Source: Lachnospiraceae bacterium
GTDB lineage: Bacteria; Bacillota; Clostridia; Lachnospirales; Lachnospiraceae
DNA length: 64,000 nt
Assembly (NCBI GenBank): GCA_009911195.1
Contig: QXWV01000016.1
Coordinates: 1-64,000 of the forward strand
Reading direction: 5' to 3'
Each line of letters starts with the position of its first letter. The first letter of the stretch is position 1. Below, in pieces: positions 33,251 through 41,548 of the stretch. A program made the position numbers and the translations under genes. The notes under the pieces are model-generated. The model ran no database searches, was not told the origin of the DNA, and worked only from the letters and a program-made list of their open reading frames with translations.

Positions 33251-33280
33251 TAAGAGTCCGGGTCGCCGGGCTCTTTTTCC
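33251..33280 (+). terminator. Terminator of the HPr-like gene
   Basis: AGAGTCCGG pairs with CCGGGCTCT and is followed by five T. Confidence 0.8.
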
Positions 33281-33325
33281 GCATAAAACCATAAAACGAT
33301 TTTCATATATGGCAGCTATTTCCTT

Positions 33326-34507
33326 TTATTGGTGGACAATAACCAGTTCATCATTTTTCAGCGCCATTTCCACCATTTCTTCTATTTTTTCCTCCAGGTT
33401 TTGCTCGTGGCGGCGGATAATATTCAAATTCGGCTTTGTCACCGGATGCTTGGCCACAAAAATGGTACAGCAGTCTTCGTAAGGGAGAATTGACGTTTCG
33501 TAGGTATTAATTTTTTCCGCCACATCCACAATCTCCATTTTATCAAACCCGATTAAAGGGCGGTATATAGGCATAGTACATACCTCATTGGTAGCCGCCA
33601 GGCTGTGCATTGTCTGGGAAGCTACCTGACCGATACTTTCCCCGGTAATCAGTCCCAGGCACTCCGTGTCTTTTGCAATCCGCTCCGCAATACGCATCAT
33701 GTACCGCCGCATGATAATCGTCAATTCATCATGGGGGCATTTTTCGTAAATATATAGCTGGATATCTGTAAAATTAATCACATGAAGATAAATCGGCCCT
33801 GTATAACGCGATACCAACCTTGCCAAATCCACAACTTTTTGTTTTGCCCTTTCGCTTGTATACGGAGGGGCATGGAAATATACCGCATCTATTTTCACTC
33901 CCCGCTTGGCTATCATATAACCCGCTACCGGGGAATCAATCCCCCCCGACAAAAGCAGCATCGCTTTCCCTCCGGTTCCTACAGGCATTCCTCCCGGACC
34001 CGGAATCATCTCGGAATAAATATATATTTTTTCACGGATTTCTATGCTCAGCATAATATCCGGCTTGTGCACATCCACACGCATTTCCGGATAGGCATCC
34101 AAAACAACGCTGCCTATTTGGCTGTTAATCTCCATGGAATTCAAAGGGTAATTTTTCCTGGCTCTTCTGGCGTTCACCTTAAAGCTCCTGTTTCTATCAG
34201 GGTATACTTCTCCAATATATTCCACAATAGCCTGTCCCAATTTTTCAAAGCCTTCATCTTCCACATAAACCACAGGGCAAATGCCGGAAATCCCAAACAC
34301 ACATTTCAGGCTATCCACCGTCTCATCAAAATCGAAATCCGTCAATGCCTCCACATAGATTCTCCCTTGGGTACGGGTCACTTTGAACTCCCCGTCACAC
34401 CGCTTCACCGCATATTTAATCTGCTGTACGAGGGCATCTTCAAAAAGATATCTGTTTTTTCCTTTTACTCCAATTTCTGCATATTTTATCAAAAATGCTG
34501 TAAACAT
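33326..34507 (-). CDS. thiI: tRNA 4-thiouridine synthase
   Basis: Thiolates uridine 8 of tRNA. 393 residues: an N-terminal ferredoxin-like/THUMP region to about 165, and an adenylating PP-loop domain with SGGIDS at 187-192. There is no rhodanese domain, as in Bacillus. ATG 34507 follows AAAGGCGG. The cysteine desulfurase gene lies immediately upstream on the same strand, the usual sulfur-donor arrangement. Confidence 0.95.
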   Translation of the reverse strand: MFTAFLIKYAEIGVKGKNRYLFEDALVQQIKYAVKRCDGEFKVTRTQGRIYVEALTDFDFDETVDSLKCVFGISGICPVVYVEDEGFEKLGQAIVEYIGEVYPDRNRSFKVNARRARKNYPLNSMEINSQIGSVVLDAYPEMRVDVHKPDIMLSIEIREKIYIYSEMIPGPGGMPVGTGGKAMLLLSGGIDSPVAGYMIAKRGVKIDAVYFHAPPYTSERAKQKVVDLARLVSRYTGPIYLHVINFTDIQLYIYEKCPHDELTIIMRRYMMRIAERIAKDTECLGLITGESIGQVASQTMHSLAATNEVCTMPIYRPLIGFDKMEIVDVAEKINTYETSILPYEDCCTIFVAKHPVTKPNLNIIRRHEQNLEEKIEEMVEMALKNDELVIVHQ

Positions 34508-34697
34508 TCTGCCGCCTTTCTGTCCTTTACTGATTTGCACAGTATTATCGACTGGTACAATTTATATGTAGTATAGCATATGGCGGGGAAAATTCCTATA
34601 TAAATTCGGATGCCAAAAAACCAGCCCCAAAAGGCATTTGACACCCGAATCCTATATTATATATACCGCTGCCGGACATAGTTATCGAATTTACATG

Positions 34698-35852
34698 TCA
34701 ATGTCTGGCGTATCTGCGCAGCATTGGTACGATATCGTACAGCGCCTGCAGCGTATAATCGATTTCCTCCCCGGTTGTAAACACCGAGAGGCTGAACCGG
34801 ATGGTAGACTCCAGCAGTTCCTTTTCCACACCAATTGCTTTCAGCGTAGCCGAAGGCTGAGGCTTCCGGGCAGAGCAGGCGCTTCCGGCGGATACATATA
34901 TACCCCTGTCTTCTAACGCATGGAGCAATACTTCGCTGCGCACCCCCCTCACCGATACACTGATTACATGAGGGGCGGATTCCCTTCCGGTATAGCCGTT
35001 GATTCTCACATGCTCTATGCGGGTTACACCGTCAATAAACCTTTGCTTTAACTCATACAGCCGTTCCACATCCCCATCCAAGTCTTCATACATGATTTCC
35101 GCCGCTTTTGCCAGCCCGGCAATCCCCGGCACGTTCTCTGTGCCGGAACGCAAATTGTTCTGCTGGCCACCGCCATAGATAATGGGTTTTATTTTCACCT
35201 TTTCGTTAATGTACAAAAATCCCACACCTTTTGGCCCATGTATTTTATGGCCGCTGACGGAAAGCAAATCAATGTTCATCTTCTTAGGATATATCCGGAA
35301 TTTGCCAAACCCCTGTACCGCATCCACATGGAAAAGGGTGCGGGGATTCATTTTTTTAATCAGCGCACCTGCTTCCGCTATCGGCTGCAGGGAGCCTATT
35401 TCGTTATTGGTATGCATAATAGATACTAAAATTGTATCCTTACTCATAGCTCTCTGCAAATCCTCCAGCCGGATACGCCCCTTCCCATCCACCGGCAGAT
35501 AGGTCACATGAAACCCCTGTTCCTCCAGATATTTCATTGTCTGCAACACCGCCGGATGCTCAATCATCGTAGTAATCAGATGCTTTCCTGCCCTATGGTT
35601 GGCAAGGGCACAGCCAATAAGGGCAATATTATCCGCTTCCGTACCTCCCGATGTGAAAAGGATTTCTTTTTCATTCACCTTTAACAGTTTTGCTATTGTC
35701 TCTTTGGCATAACGGATATAGTTTTCCGCCTGAACGCCTTTTAAATGCAGGCTGGACGGGTTGCCATAGTCACTGCACATAATCTGTGTCATAAAAGCTG
35801 CCACGTCCTGAAAGCACCTTGTAGTAGCTGAATTATCCAAATACACTTCCAT
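34698..35852 (-). CDS. Cysteine desulfurase, NifS/NifZ type
   Basis: PLP enzyme releasing sulfur from cysteine, 384 residues. PLP lysine Lys203 in SVSGHKIHGPKG; persulfide-forming Cys326 in SAGSACSARK; HVDAVQG precedes the lysine. The ATG at 35852 is used because YLDNSATT starts directly after it; AAAGGAG lies a little far upstream (13 bases). Sitting before thiI, it most likely donates sulfur for s4U, as NifZ does in Bacillus. Confidence 0.92.
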   Translation of the reverse strand: MEVYLDNSATTRCFQDVAAFMTQIMCSDYGNPSSLHLKGVQAENYIRYAKETIAKLLKVNEKEILFTSGGTEADNIALIGCALANHRAGKHLITTMIEHPAVLQTMKYLEEQGFHVTYLPVDGKGRIRLEDLQRAMSKDTILVSIMHTNNEIGSLQPIAEAGALIKKMNPRTLFHVDAVQGFGKFRIYPKKMNIDLLSVSGHKIHGPKGVGFLYINEKVKIKPIIYGGGQQNNLRSGTENVPGIAGLAKAAEIMYEDLDGDVERLYELKQRFIDGVTRIEHVRINGYTGRESAPHVISVSVRGVRSEVLLHALEDRGIYVSAGSACSARKPQPSATLKAIGVEKELLESTIRFSLSVFTTGEEIDYTLQALYDIVPMLRRYARH

Positions 35853-35956
35853 TTTTATAATCATGCTCCTTTCAAAGTCCGGAAACTTTAGTGTGCAACG
35901 CAAATTTCTGCACCGCCTTCTCGCATTTTCTACAGATACGGTGCATATCTATTATA

Positions 35957-36706
35957 CTATATGCTACTTTCCTCTAGCTGATACACCATCCACGCCAGCA
36001 TAGCAAGCCCTGCCGTCTCCGTCCGGAGGATGCGTTTCCCCATAGTAATGGGGCAAATTCCCGCCTCGGCCGCCATTTTCACCTCTTCTTCTTCAAAGCC
36101 TCCCTCCGGCCCTATAAAAACTGCTATGTCTTGCCCTGGTTTTAAAGACCGGATAATTTCCCTTGTCTTTTCCATCCCTTTTGCCTTTTCATAAGGAATC
36201 AGCCGCACATCCATACCTGCCGCATAAACCATGGCTTCCCTCACTGTCATCACGCTTTTCACCCCGGGAATTATCCGCCGCCCGCTCTGCTTGGCCGCCG
36301 CTTCGGAAATCGTCTGCCAGCGGGCCGTTTTGCTTTTCGCCTTTTTTTCATCCAGCTTCACCACACAGCGCCTGGCTGCCATAGGTATCACCTCATAGAC
36401 CCCCAGCTCCACCGCCTTCTGGATAATCATTTCCATCTTATCCCCTTTAGGCAGCCCCTGAAAAAGGAATATCCTGGCAGGCAGCTCCGTGTCCGCCTCC
36501 TCCGCCGACAAAACCCGGCAAATAACACTATCCTCCATAAACTCCTCAATCCGGCAACGGTATTCCCTTCTGTCCACCCCATTGCTTACCGCCAGTTCTT
36601 CCCCCACTTTCATCCGCAGCACATTTTTAATATGGTTCACATCGCCCCCTTCTATCCTGGCCACATCCCCCTGTATCTGCTCACATCCCACAAAAAAATG
36701 ATACAT
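35957..36706 (-). CDS. rsmE: 16S rRNA m3U1498 methyltransferase
   Basis: SPOUT-class methyltransferase of 249 residues. The N-terminal PUA-like region (HIKNVLRMKVGEELAVSNG) and the C-terminal knot with VFIGPEGGFEEEEV and LRTETAG are present. Normal length. It lies 4 bases after prmA, the common pairing. Confidence 0.95.
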   Translation of the reverse strand: MYHFFVGCEQIQGDVARIEGGDVNHIKNVLRMKVGEELAVSNGVDRREYRCRIEEFMEDSVICRVLSAEEADTELPARIFLFQGLPKGDKMEMIIQKAVELGVYEVIPMAARRCVVKLDEKKAKSKTARWQTISEAAAKQSGRRIIPGVKSVMTVREAMVYAAGMDVRLIPYEKAKGMEKTREIIRSLKPGQDIAVFIGPEGGFEEEEVKMAAEAGICPITMGKRILRTETAGLAMLAWMVYQLEESSI

Positions 36707-36710
36707 CCTG

Positions 36711-37694
36711 CTACTTCCTTCCCGTTATCGATACCCACTCCCCCTGGTACGTTATTTCCAGAATCTCCATTCCGGCCGAGCGTACAGCATCGGCCACTAT
36801 GCTTTCTTTATCATCAATAATCCCCGACGTGATATAAATCCCCCCCGGCTTCAAATTCTTTACAATGACTGGCGTCAGCTCCACCAGGACATCCGCCAGG
36901 ATATTGGCTACCACAATGTCATAGCACCCATAGCCTACTTCATCTTGTACTTCTTTCTCCGTAATAATATTCCCTGTGAGGACCTGGAACTTCTCCCCGG
37001 AAATGCCATTTGCCCTTTTATTTTCCTCTACCGCTTCGATTGCACATGGGTCCAAATCCGTTCCCAGTGCTTCCTTTGCGCCGAACATCAATGACAGTAT
37101 GGACAATATGCCGCTCCCTGTTCCCACGTCTAAAAGCCTGGTTTCCGCTGTAATATATTTCCTCAATTGGCGGATGCAAAGCTGGGTGGTTTCATGCATA
37201 CCTGTGCCGAAGGCCGTACCTGGGTCGATATGGAGCACCATTTTATCCTTATCCTCTTCCTTCACCTCTTCCCAGGAAGGTATCACCAGGATATCATCTA
37301 TGTAAAACTGATGAAAATATTCTTTCCAATTGTTAATCCAGTCAATGTCCTCCGTTTCATCCACTTGAACCGTGCCTTCACCAATATCCATAAACGTGCG
37401 CAATTCTTCCAGTTCACTTTCCACCTTTTTCAAAAGTTCATTTGCCGAAAGGCTTTCCCCATTTACCTCCAGCATCCCCCCCTCTTTTTCCTCCACAAAA
37501 AAGCTAAGGTAGGCAATCCCGTCATCTTCTCCATTTTCCGGAAGGATATCCACAAACATCTGCTCCTTTTCCGCCGCCGTTAACGGCACCTTATCCTCAA
37601 TCTGAGCCCCTTCCAGCCCAATGTCATACAAAGTGCTGATTACAATATCTTCTGCTTCCGTCAATGTCTTAACCTTAAATTTTGTCCACTTCAT
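36711..37694 (-). CDS. prmA: Ribosomal protein L11 methyltransferase
   Basis: Trimethylates L11. 327 residues: N-terminal substrate-recognition domain, then the SAM domain with DPGTAFGTGMHETT, LLDVGTGSGILSI and VVANILADVL. ATG 37694 follows AGAGGAAG, in preference to an upstream codon at 37736. Followed immediately by rsmE. Confidence 0.95.
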   Translation of the reverse strand: MKWTKFKVKTLTEAEDIVISTLYDIGLEGAQIEDKVPLTAAEKEQMFVDILPENGEDDGIAYLSFFVEEKEGGMLEVNGESLSANELLKKVESELEELRTFMDIGEGTVQVDETEDIDWINNWKEYFHQFYIDDILVIPSWEEVKEEDKDKMVLHIDPGTAFGTGMHETTQLCIRQLRKYITAETRLLDVGTGSGILSILSLMFGAKEALGTDLDPCAIEAVEENKRANGISGEKFQVLTGNIITEKEVQDEVGYGCYDIVVANILADVLVELTPVIVKNLKPGGIYITSGIIDDKESIVADAVRSAGMEILEITYQGEWVSITGRK

Positions 37695-37745
37695 ATCTTC
37701 CTCTTTTCCGGGCATTTCACCCATGCCCCAATCCATTTGCCCACT

Positions 37746-38333
37746 TTACAGACGCCCCGGCAGCCTTCCCTGCCCTTCAAAGCCTATCCGGATTAACAGC
37801 TTCTTTACATAAGTAAGGGCAAAATATAAAATCGCGCTGTCAATAGGCAGCATAATCGCGTTTTTGAATGCCCTTGCAGGAAGCAGGACAAAAAAACCTT
37901 TCCCATACAGCATGGAAATCCAAAGAGTATTCAAGACGCAGTTTACCAGAACCTTCGTCAGCAGTTCTGCTGCCGCAATCCTTTTTATGCTTACCGGTTT
38001 TTTATAAAGAAATGAGCCATAAATTATCCCCGCCAGCATCACGTTAAAGGTAAATCCAAAAAAGAATGGCCCGCTGGGTTTTAGCGCATATTTTAGAATA
38101 TCCAGCGCACCGCCAAACAGGCATCCCGCCACGGGTCCAAAAAGACATTCCACAATCCGGTTAGGGATTCCTGAAAAGCCAATCCGTATATAAGGCCCTA
38201 CTTCTATGGATGTTGTCATGCTCAATACAACTGCCAGCGCTGCCATCAGTCCACACAATACCATGTTCTTTGTAACCAGCAGTTCCTGCAAAGAACTTTT
38301 AAACATTTCTTTCATTTCTCTTATTTTTTTCAT
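37746..38333 (-). CDS. folT: Folate ECF transporter S component
   Basis: Membrane substrate-binding subunit for folate of a group II ECF transporter, 195 residues with about six helices. Recognised by the RIGFSGIPNRIVECLFGPVAG segment and the late ARAFKNAIMLPIDS. It needs the shared EcfA-A'-T module, not encoded here. It is preceded by a tetrahydrofolate riboswitch and a hairpin that buries its own ribosome site. Confidence 0.93.
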   Translation of the reverse strand: MKKIREMKEMFKSSLQELLVTKNMVLCGLMAALAVVLSMTTSIEVGPYIRIGFSGIPNRIVECLFGPVAGCLFGGALDILKYALKPSGPFFFGFTFNVMLAGIIYGSFLYKKPVSIKRIAAAELLTKVLVNCVLNTLWISMLYGKGFFVLLPARAFKNAIMLPIDSAILYFALTYVKKLLIRIGFEGQGRLPGRL

Positions 38334-38340
38334 TAAAAAA

Positions 38341-38378
38341 CCTCCTTTATAGCAGTTTTCCTGACCGCATAAAGGAGG
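38341..38378 (-). promoter_or_regulatory. Expression-platform hairpin of the folT riboswitch
   Basis: CCTCCTTTAT pairs perfectly with ATAAAGGAGG over 10 bases. In the minus-strand RNA the 3' arm is the folT ribosome binding site and six U follow it. The hairpin can therefore act both as terminator and as a lid on translation. Confidence 0.8.
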
Positions 38379-38395
38379 ATACAGCGCTCCATATG

Positions 38396-38502
38396 CAGCA
38401 GCGGGATGCGAAATCTGTACCGCAAGCTATGCAAGCAGCTTTTCGTCCGCATGACAACTCCCCGTTCATGCAGCACTTGACGCACAAATTTCTACTCTGC
38501 TA
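38396..38502 (-). promoter_or_regulatory. Tetrahydrofolate (THF) riboswitch aptamer
   Basis: The minus-strand RNA carries, in order, GAGTAGA, GCGTCAAGTG, ATGAACGGGGAGTTGTC, GGACGAAAAGC, GCGGT and TCGCATCCCGCT, which follow the THF riboswitch consensus. The closing stem pairs AGCAG with CTGCT. It stands 60 bases ahead of folT, a known target. Judged by eye, without covariance scoring. Confidence 0.85.
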
Positions 38503-38662
38503 ATTCATCTTGTTTTTAGGAACAAGTTTGTTATAACATATAATGTCAAGTTTGTAAACCAGTTTGTAAACCGGTTTGCTTGCCAAAACATTTCCGCAAT
38601 GCTATACTAATTGCAGTCAGCATTTACCAGATATAGCAGCAAAAGCCAGGGGGAGGAGTCCG

Positions 38663-40045
38663 ATGAACGGGGAAAAAAATACAAAAAACAAAATGAGTGT
38701 ATTAAGGGGAGTGCGTATCCGTACTCTAAGCCTATGGATTGTTGCCGGAACAATTTTAGTATCCGTGCTAATCGGGGATGGAATCATCAACGTTATGAAC
38801 CAGCATCAGAAATTAGCCGGCATGACCCAGGAATATCTTCTGATTAAGGACAATGTGGCGGATATGTCGCGCGGTTCTGATTATCTGACCGAACAGGCCC
38901 GTTTATATGCTATTACAAAAGATTACAATTATGCCGATGCCTATTTTCAGGAAGTGGGCATAACCCAACGGAGGGATAAAGCCCTTCTGGAAATCGAGCA
39001 CCGTCTCCAAGGAAAGGACCCGGATGCTTTTCGGCTTTCCAAGGAAGCCCTGGAATTGTCCAATGAATTGATGGAGCTGGAAATCCATTCCATGAAATTA
39101 GCTGCCTTATCTGTCGGCGAAGCACTGGACAGCCTTCCCGCCCAGGTACAGGATTACCCTCTAACAGACGCGGAACTACAGTATACTTCCCAGGAAAAAT
39201 CGGAGGCCGCCAGCCAGTTGGTCTTTGGACAGGAATATCGAGCAATGAAGCAGCAGATAGACGAAAGGCTGACCAGCGTTACACAAAGCGTCACATCAAT
39301 CTGTGAACTGGACCTGGAAAAAAGTGAAAAGTCCATGAAAAATGCATTAACCCGACAGAGTATTTATACTATTTTAGTTGTGATGCTCGTTATATTTTCT
39401 TATATCATGATTGCCGTGCTGATTTTAAGGCCAATACGGATTTACGTAAATTGCATAAAAAATAATAATTTTCTGGAAATTACGGGCGCCTATGAATTTA
39501 AATATCTGGCCGCCACCTATAATAATATATTTGAAATGTCCATGGAGCAGCAGAATGTTCTGCGCCGTAAGGCCGAATGCGATGCCTTGACGGGTTTGCT
39601 GAACCGCCAGGCTTTTGAGCAGCTAAAAGAACGGCTGCAGGGAAAAACGTCGGTTATTGCGCTATTGCTTATCGATATCGACGTATTTAAATCCATAAAC
39701 GACACTTACGGCCATGAAATGGGGGATAAAGCGCTGATAAATGCTGCCAATATCCTAAAAGAAAGTTTCCGTAGGGCAGACCATGTACTTCGGATTGGCG
39801 GCGATGAATTTGCTATTGTCATGGAAAAAGTCCAGCCGGACAAACCTCAGATTATCAGCGAAAAAATTGATAAAATCAACTGGATATTGCAGCATCCCCA
39901 AAATGATTTGCCCAAATATTCCATCAGCGTCGGCATAGCCTTTTCGGAAAACGGATATAGCGATGAACTATTCCGCCAGGCCGACCAGGCTTTATACCAT
40001 ACGAAGGAAAATGGAAGATGTGGTTATACTTTCTACCAATCGTAA
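38663..40045 (+). CDS. Membrane-bound diguanylate cyclase (GGDEF)
   Basis: 460 residues; synthesises cyclic di-GMP. Two membrane helices (about 20-40 and 235-260) flank an extracellular helical sensing region, then a linker and GGDEF domain with ALTGLLNR and RIGGDEFAIVM. An RRAD sequence five residues before GGDEF is an intact RxxD inhibitory site, so product feedback is expected. ATG 38663 follows GGGAGGAG; the upstream in-frame ATG has no site. Confidence 0.93.
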   Translation: MNGEKNTKNKMSVLRGVRIRTLSLWIVAGTILVSVLIGDGIINVMNQHQKLAGMTQEYLLIKDNVADMSRGSDYLTEQARLYAITKDYNYADAYFQEVGITQRRDKALLEIEHRLQGKDPDAFRLSKEALELSNELMELEIHSMKLAALSVGEALDSLPAQVQDYPLTDAELQYTSQEKSEAASQLVFGQEYRAMKQQIDERLTSVTQSVTSICELDLEKSEKSMKNALTRQSIYTILVVMLVIFSYIMIAVLILRPIRIYVNCIKNNNFLEITGAYEFKYLAATYNNIFEMSMEQQNVLRRKAECDALTGLLNRQAFEQLKERLQGKTSVIALLLIDIDVFKSINDTYGHEMGDKALINAANILKESFRRADHVLRIGGDEFAIVMEKVQPDKPQIISEKIDKINWILQHPQNDLPKYSISVGIAFSENGYSDELFRQADQALYHTKENGRCGYTFYQS

Positions 40046-40159
40046 GTTCCGTGAAAATATTTGAAAAAGCCGGGTAATAATGGTAAAGTATTATAGTATC
40101 CCATATCCGGTACTTATACCAAGTACATTTTAGAAAGGGCGCATTCGGCGGTTAATTAT

Positions 40160-41548
40160 ATGAAAGAACGTTTTGCCAAACAAAAATTAGTTAGCATTAA
40201 TATGGCGGAGGAAAAGCACAGGAAAGCAATATTCCTTAGCCTAGTTGCCATTTCTTTTTTCGCTATACTTATTTATAATATGTTCACCCCGGCAATGACG
40301 GATGACCTCATATACAAAAAAACTGTATTGGAAGCCAAATCTTTTCTGGATTTAATCCGCCAGGAACAGGAACAATACATGACTTGGACCGGCAGGAGCG
40401 TGAACCACATGATTTTACGCTGCTTTTTATCCGGCAGTAAATGGATTTTCAATATATGCAACAGCTTTGCTTTCATCCTGCTAACCCTTTTCATGTACTA
40501 TAATGTGGAAAACAAGAAAAAATACGATGTATTTGCCTATTTACTGATTCAATTATTTCTCTGGAATTTCTCCGTATCCTTTGAGCAAACGGTATTATGG
40601 GAAACCGGAGCCTGCAACTATCTATGGGGCAGTATGATTATTATGGGATATTTATCCTTATTGCGGTACTGCATAAAAGAAGATTATACCGGGGCAGCCC
40701 AGGTCGCCCCGGCAGTAGGTTTATTCCTCCTTGGCGGATTGGCCGGCTGGTGTAATGAAAATACTTCCGGAGGGTGTATCCTTTTGGCATGTATTTGGAT
40801 TGGGATTTATATTTGGGAACATAAACGCATACGCATTTGGATGGCAACCGGACTGGCAGGCGTCATAGCAGGTTTCCTATGTATGATATGCGCCCCCGGC
40901 AATGCCAACCGGATGCAGTTTATGGAAGAAGAACATGATGGCCTTTTTGCCCTGGTCTCCCGCTGGCTGAAATGCTGTCTGGCGATACGCAACCACTTTT
41001 TTATCCTGATTGCCATCGGGATTGTGGCCTTCGTAATTGTACGGCTGCAAAAAGCCGCATGGAAAAAAAGCAAAAACATGTTCCTTTATTTATTCGTATT
41101 TTTTGCCACATGCTTTGCTTTAGTCCTGACACCCGAGCCAGTCGCAAGGGCTTATTTCGGTGCCGGAATCTTTCTTATGGTAAGCTGTGTGCAGGGGATT
41201 ATAGATGTGGGTGATAAAGATTTATATATCAAAGCCCTGAAAATAAGCGGAGCCGCTATCTTCACCCTTTCTTTCATATTCACTTACCTCGAAAGCGGTG
41301 CACATTTAATGCGCATTTACCGGGAGAGCAGCGAGCGTTTTGCCTATATAGAAGAGCAGAAAGCCGCAGGGAACATGGATATTACAGTCCCATTGCTGCG
41401 GCCTGGTTTTGAAAACAAATACAGCGATGCCTATAATTCTGATTTGAGCGGCGAGGACAGCGGATATTGGGTTAATGTGGGGTATGCCACTTACTATGGC
41501 GTAAACAGCATATCGGCAGTTCCCCGGGAAGAATGGGAGGAGTATTAA
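40160..41548 (+). CDS. Polytopic membrane protein, DUF6056/DUF3329-like
   Basis: 462 residues with about ten membrane helices. An N-terminal MTDDLIYKK after the first helix, then YMTWTGRSVNHMI and ETGACNYLWGSM, are features of DUF6056/DUF3329 proteins, which resemble GT-C glycosyltransferases. It is convergent with a larger GT-C-like membrane protein and close to a GT2, suggesting envelope or surface glycan work. Substrate unknown. Confidence 0.8.
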   Translation: MKERFAKQKLVSINMAEEKHRKAIFLSLVAISFFAILIYNMFTPAMTDDLIYKKTVLEAKSFLDLIRQEQEQYMTWTGRSVNHMILRCFLSGSKWIFNICNSFAFILLTLFMYYNVENKKKYDVFAYLLIQLFLWNFSVSFEQTVLWETGACNYLWGSMIIMGYLSLLRYCIKEDYTGAAQVAPAVGLFLLGGLAGWCNENTSGGCILLACIWIGIYIWEHKRIRIWMATGLAGVIAGFLCMICAPGNANRMQFMEEEHDGLFALVSRWLKCCLAIRNHFFILIAIGIVAFVIVRLQKAAWKKSKNMFLYLFVFFATCFALVLTPEPVARAYFGAGIFLMVSCVQGIIDVGDKDLYIKALKISGAAIFTLSFIFTYLESGAHLMRIYRESSERFAYIEEQKAAGNMDITVPLLRPGFENKYSDAYNSDLSGEDSGYWVNVGYATYYGVNSISAVPREEWEEY

